Shown: positions 5,738 to 7,231 of the stretch, piece after piece
Numbering within the stretch: position 1 is the stretch's first letter
How the letters are laid out: each line of letters starts with the position of its first letter
DNA from: Nitrososphaerota archaeon
GTDB lineage: Archaea > Thermoproteota > Nitrososphaeria > Nitrososphaerales > CADDZS01
Reading direction: 5' to 3'
DNA length: 7,231 nucleotides
Assembly (NCBI GenBank): GCA_027314685.1
Contig: DAHVAI010000166.1
Coordinates: 1-7,231, forward strand
Program-made: the position numbers and the translations under genes
Notes under the pieces: model-generated
The model's database searches: none
Told to the model about the DNA's origin: nothing
The model's input: only the letters and a program-made list of their open reading frames with translations

Positions 5738-5932
5738 ATTGAAGTTGCCATAATGAGTAATCGCCGTCCTGGTAGAAGATCCTCTCAATAGGAAAAATTG
5801 AAGTTACCCAGTCTGGAAACATTTTTGTAACGTATTCTTAGCTTTCTGAAATTGATGGAAAGAGGTTGCGGCTCCTGGGTTCTGAGGGTTGCATACTATC
5901 GCATAAATTACCACAACAACTTCATGTCCCAT
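5670..5932 (-). pseudogene. Possible decayed minus-strand gene, unknown family
   Basis: An ATG at 5932 opens a 42-codon frame containing GHEVVVVIYAIVCNPQNPGA and SFHQFQKAK. A one-base shift near 5837 joins it to a 56-codon frame with EYVTKMFPDWVTSIFPIERI, FYQDGDYSLWQLQFKTRF and SELLLCSHEEIRP, ending at TGA 5672-5670. The composite of about 87 residues reads like one globular protein, but I recognise no domain, and part overlaps the plus-strand ORF 5492-5737. At most one of the two can be real across 5670-5737. Confidence 0.2.
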
Positions 5933-6941
5933 TGAGCATCATTCAGAGTAGAGGAATGAGAGCGTGCCCAAACGACTTACTCCTTAGATCCAGTAAAATT
6001 CGAATACAGGCGGATCGACCTTATGATGTACACTAAAGGCAGAAGACGACGAATATTGGCAAGGAACTATTGAAGAGAGAATAGGTCGCCTTCGCTCTCA
6101 GAACCATAGGAGAAAATACAATTGACCTGTCGGTCGAGATCTTCATCAAAGACGGCGGAATTTTGCTTGATCTTCTTGAACAAGCAAAAGTCACGATAGG
6201 GGTAGGGTCGTAATCTTGACCGAAGTTAGTGCAACTATGGGAAGGAAGAATCTTCCGGATCAAATTTTAGTTTAGACTCGGCAAATAGTGTCTTGTAGAA
6301 ATTGTGCATCTACATAAATTAGAACGAACCTGAGCCTTTCGGTGTCCCATTCCAATTTGCAATCTCGTACATCTATCTTGATGTGATGAGAGTCGCTATT
6401 GACTCGGGGTTCTCGTGGGCGAATATCTCAGGAATTGAAAACTTGACCTTTTTCTGATCGAATATTTCCAAACAACGAATATAACTTATAGTTGGAAAAT
6501 CAGGGAATACATGATCTGAAAACATCATATTGTATCAGATTGAGAAGGTCAACCACAGCGCGTGTAGATTTGCGTATCTTACTCGGTCCAGTAACGTTGG
6601 TTCAGGATCAACCAATAAGAGTGGAAAATCGTGATAGAACCAGTTAGGACATGCAGAAATTGGGAGTAAGTAGTTCAATTTCTTACACAAAAACGGTTTT
6701 CTTTACAACAAAATTTCGAAATTTGAACTATTCATTTTCATAGTTCCTTGTCCATACCACTCTGGAAATTGCACTCGTTCGTCAAAGAAATTGATCAAGT
6801 TCGAGAAGCCCGGGATAATTTGAAGGATCTGATGGAGGTATGCCCTGAGTGCAACAGAAGCATCCAATTTGGCTCTCGAATTTACGCCGAGCATATCTAT
6901 GTTGCTCATTTGCGCGAATGAGAGATAAGATTGGGAGCAAA
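5738..6941. other. 1.2 kb with no intact gene
   Basis: All six frames are interrupted. Protein-like fragments occur on both strands: plus 5842-6210 with only two stops (fragments SEIDGKRLRLLGSEG, RTIGENTIDLSVEIFIKDGG and ILLDLLEQAKVTIGVGS), and minus 6376-6993, listed as a candidate pseudogene. No motif, tRNA, long repeat or transposase signature is seen. The region is best described as old decayed coding DNA or spacer. Confidence 0.4.
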
Positions 6942-6993
6942 ATGGCACAAGAGAGTCCAAAAAATATTTCAGAGAAGAGAGTAACACTTGGAT
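6376..6993 (-). pseudogene. Candidate decayed protein-coding gene, unknown family
   Basis: This minus frame spans 206 codons with only two internal stops (TAA 6705-6703, TGA 6537-6535) and ends at TAG 6375-6373. At this base composition roughly one codon in seventeen would be a stop by chance, so about a dozen are expected (my estimate). Protein-like segments include LDASVALRAYLHQILQIIPG, NFFDERVQFPEWYGQGTMK, CPNWFYHDFPLLLVDPEP, LLDRVRYANLHALWLTF, MMFSDHVFPDFPTISYIRCL and KFSIPEIFAHENPESIATL. Near 6385 a shift would continue it as HHIKIDVRDCKLEWDTERLR and FVLIYVDAQFLQDT. I do not recognise the family. Its 5' end overlaps the zinc-finger gene on the other strand, so the upstream limit is unclear. 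Confidence 0.3.
6893..6900 (+). promoter_or_regulatory. Candidate TATA-like box (ATATCTAT) for the zinc-finger gene
   Basis: ATATCTAT lies 42-49 nt before the ATG at 6942, so transcription would start about 15-20 nt before that ATG and after the alternative ATG at 6918. The short leader would contain GGGAG (6933-6937), 4 nt before the ATG, the only Shine-Dalgarno-like site next to a likely start in the window. Both favour 6942 as the start. Confidence 0.3.
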
Positions 6994-7109
6994 CTAACAC
7001 CTGTGCATTCTGTGGAACTGTAGAAGACAGCGTTGAGTTCGAGAATCTATTGTACAGAGAACCCGAACGCTATCTCGAACATCTTTTAGAACATCACAGC
7101 AAGTACTGA
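6942..7109 (+). CDS. Small C2H2-type zinc-finger protein (55 aa)
   Basis: After a charged N-terminal tail (MAQESPKNISEKRVTLGSNT) comes CAFC (C21, C24), then an acidic stretch DSVEFENLLYREPER, and a helix YLEHLLEHH with H47 and H51 (H52 also near). C-x2-C-x22-H-x3-H is a C2H2-like zinc knuckle with a longer spacer than the classical 12-residue finger. Tiny zinc-finger proteins of this sort are common in archaea; their roles (DNA or protein binding) are mostly untested. I chose the ATG at 6942 over those at 6918 and further upstream because GGGAG precedes it and the upstream residues (YLCCSFARMRD) look non-coding. It converges on the minus-strand gene at 7132 with a 22-bp gap that contains a small hairpin. 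Confidence 0.72.
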   Translation: MAQESPKNISEKRVTLGSNTCAFCGTVEDSVEFENLLYREPERYLEHLLEHHSKY

Positions 7110-7114
7110 ATCGA

Positions 7115-7131
7115 AAGAGGGAACAGCTCTT
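7115..7131. terminator. Small hairpin between convergent genes, possible terminator
   Basis: AAGAG (7115-7119) pairs with CTCTT (7127-7131) around a 7-nt loop, directly after the zinc-finger stop codon and before the stop of the opposing gene. For plus-strand transcripts a T6 tract follows at 7143-7148. That tract lies within the 3' end of the minus-strand gene, so it may simply be coding sequence. The stem is short. Confidence 0.28.
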
Positions 7132-7231
7132 CTATAGATCAATTTTTTCTCTAACTTTAAGCATCCCAGCCACAATGCTCTTTATCTGCTTCTTTTCTAT
7201 ATTGGCAACAAGATGAATGTAAATCCAGAAA
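7132..7231 (-). CDS. C-terminal 32 residues of an unidentified protein (enters from the right edge)
   Basis: From the right edge one minus frame reads FWIYIHLVANIEKKQIKSIV followed by AGMLKVREKIDL and TAG at 7134-7132. The helix-like, lysine-rich amphipathic pattern (IEKKQIKSIVAGMLKVREKI) is typical of a genuine C-terminal helix, and the other two minus frames are broken by stops here. The family cannot be told from so short a piece. The gene is convergent with the zinc-finger gene. Confidence 0.55.
   Translation of the reverse strand, partial: FWIYIHLVANIEKKQIKSIVAGMLKVREKIDL

Noticed and set aside
6033..6263. 76-codon minus-strand open frame
   Set aside because: No start context or motif, and protein-like fragments also occur in the plus frame; kept only as part of the undefined region.
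1..7231. CRISPR array, insertion sequence or integrase signature
   Set aside because: No regularly spaced repeats, no long terminal inverted repeats and no transposase or integrase motifs were seen on either strand.

Overview
The window looks archaeal, most likely from a Nitrososphaerota (Thaumarchaeota)-type lineage with a moderately AT-rich genome. This is inferred from AT-rich TATA-like boxes about 30 nt upstream of starts that lack clear Shine-Dalgarno sites, a very small C2H2-type zinc-finger protein, and scattered small genes with long non-coding stretches. No rRNA, tRNA, CRISPR array or intact mobile element was found, so the taxon is an inference.

Left part (1-3100): a catabolic gene cluster, half intact and half dead. 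A citrate lyase beta / HpcH-HpaI aldolase-like gene runs left out of the window (1-336, minus). It is divergent from an intact 506-residue FAD-dependent fumarate-reductase/ketosteroid-dehydrogenase-type flavoprotein (464-1984, plus). The 127-bp intergenic region between them holds two candidate TATA boxes, a 12-bp perfect palindrome and a 10-bp direct repeat. Convergent to the flavoprotein lie two tandem pseudogenes on the minus strand: a Rieske [2Fe-2S] ferredoxin (2041-2366) and an amidohydrolase-2 family metal-dependent hydrolase (2425 to about 3100). Both keep highly recognisable motifs but carry several frameshifts or stop codons. The hydrolase also lacks its N-terminal third. Together these suggest a pathway for an aromatic, steroid-like or other cyclic compound that the lineage is losing; the substrate cannot be read from the sequence.

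Middle part (3074-4544): a broken gene for a secreted, beta-rich surface-type protein (about 3110-3767, plus, two frameshifts) abuts the truncated hydrolase head to head, at an imperfect 18-bp tandem repeat. It is followed by a small multi-pass membrane protein of unknown function (3906-4544).

Right part (4545-7231): about 2.4 kb with no confidently intact gene. It contains a dyad-rich non-coding block (5103-5214), a small Cys/His-containing ORF (5492-5737), and reading frames that look like older, further-decayed genes, of which the minus-strand frame 6376-6993 is the best. The window ends with a small zinc-finger gene (6942-7109) convergent with the last 32 codons of a minus-strand gene that enters from the right (7132-7231).

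Overall the window is a gene graveyard in which a few intact genes remain among decaying ones. I found no clear undescribed system. The strongest story is the asymmetric decay of the catabolic cluster.
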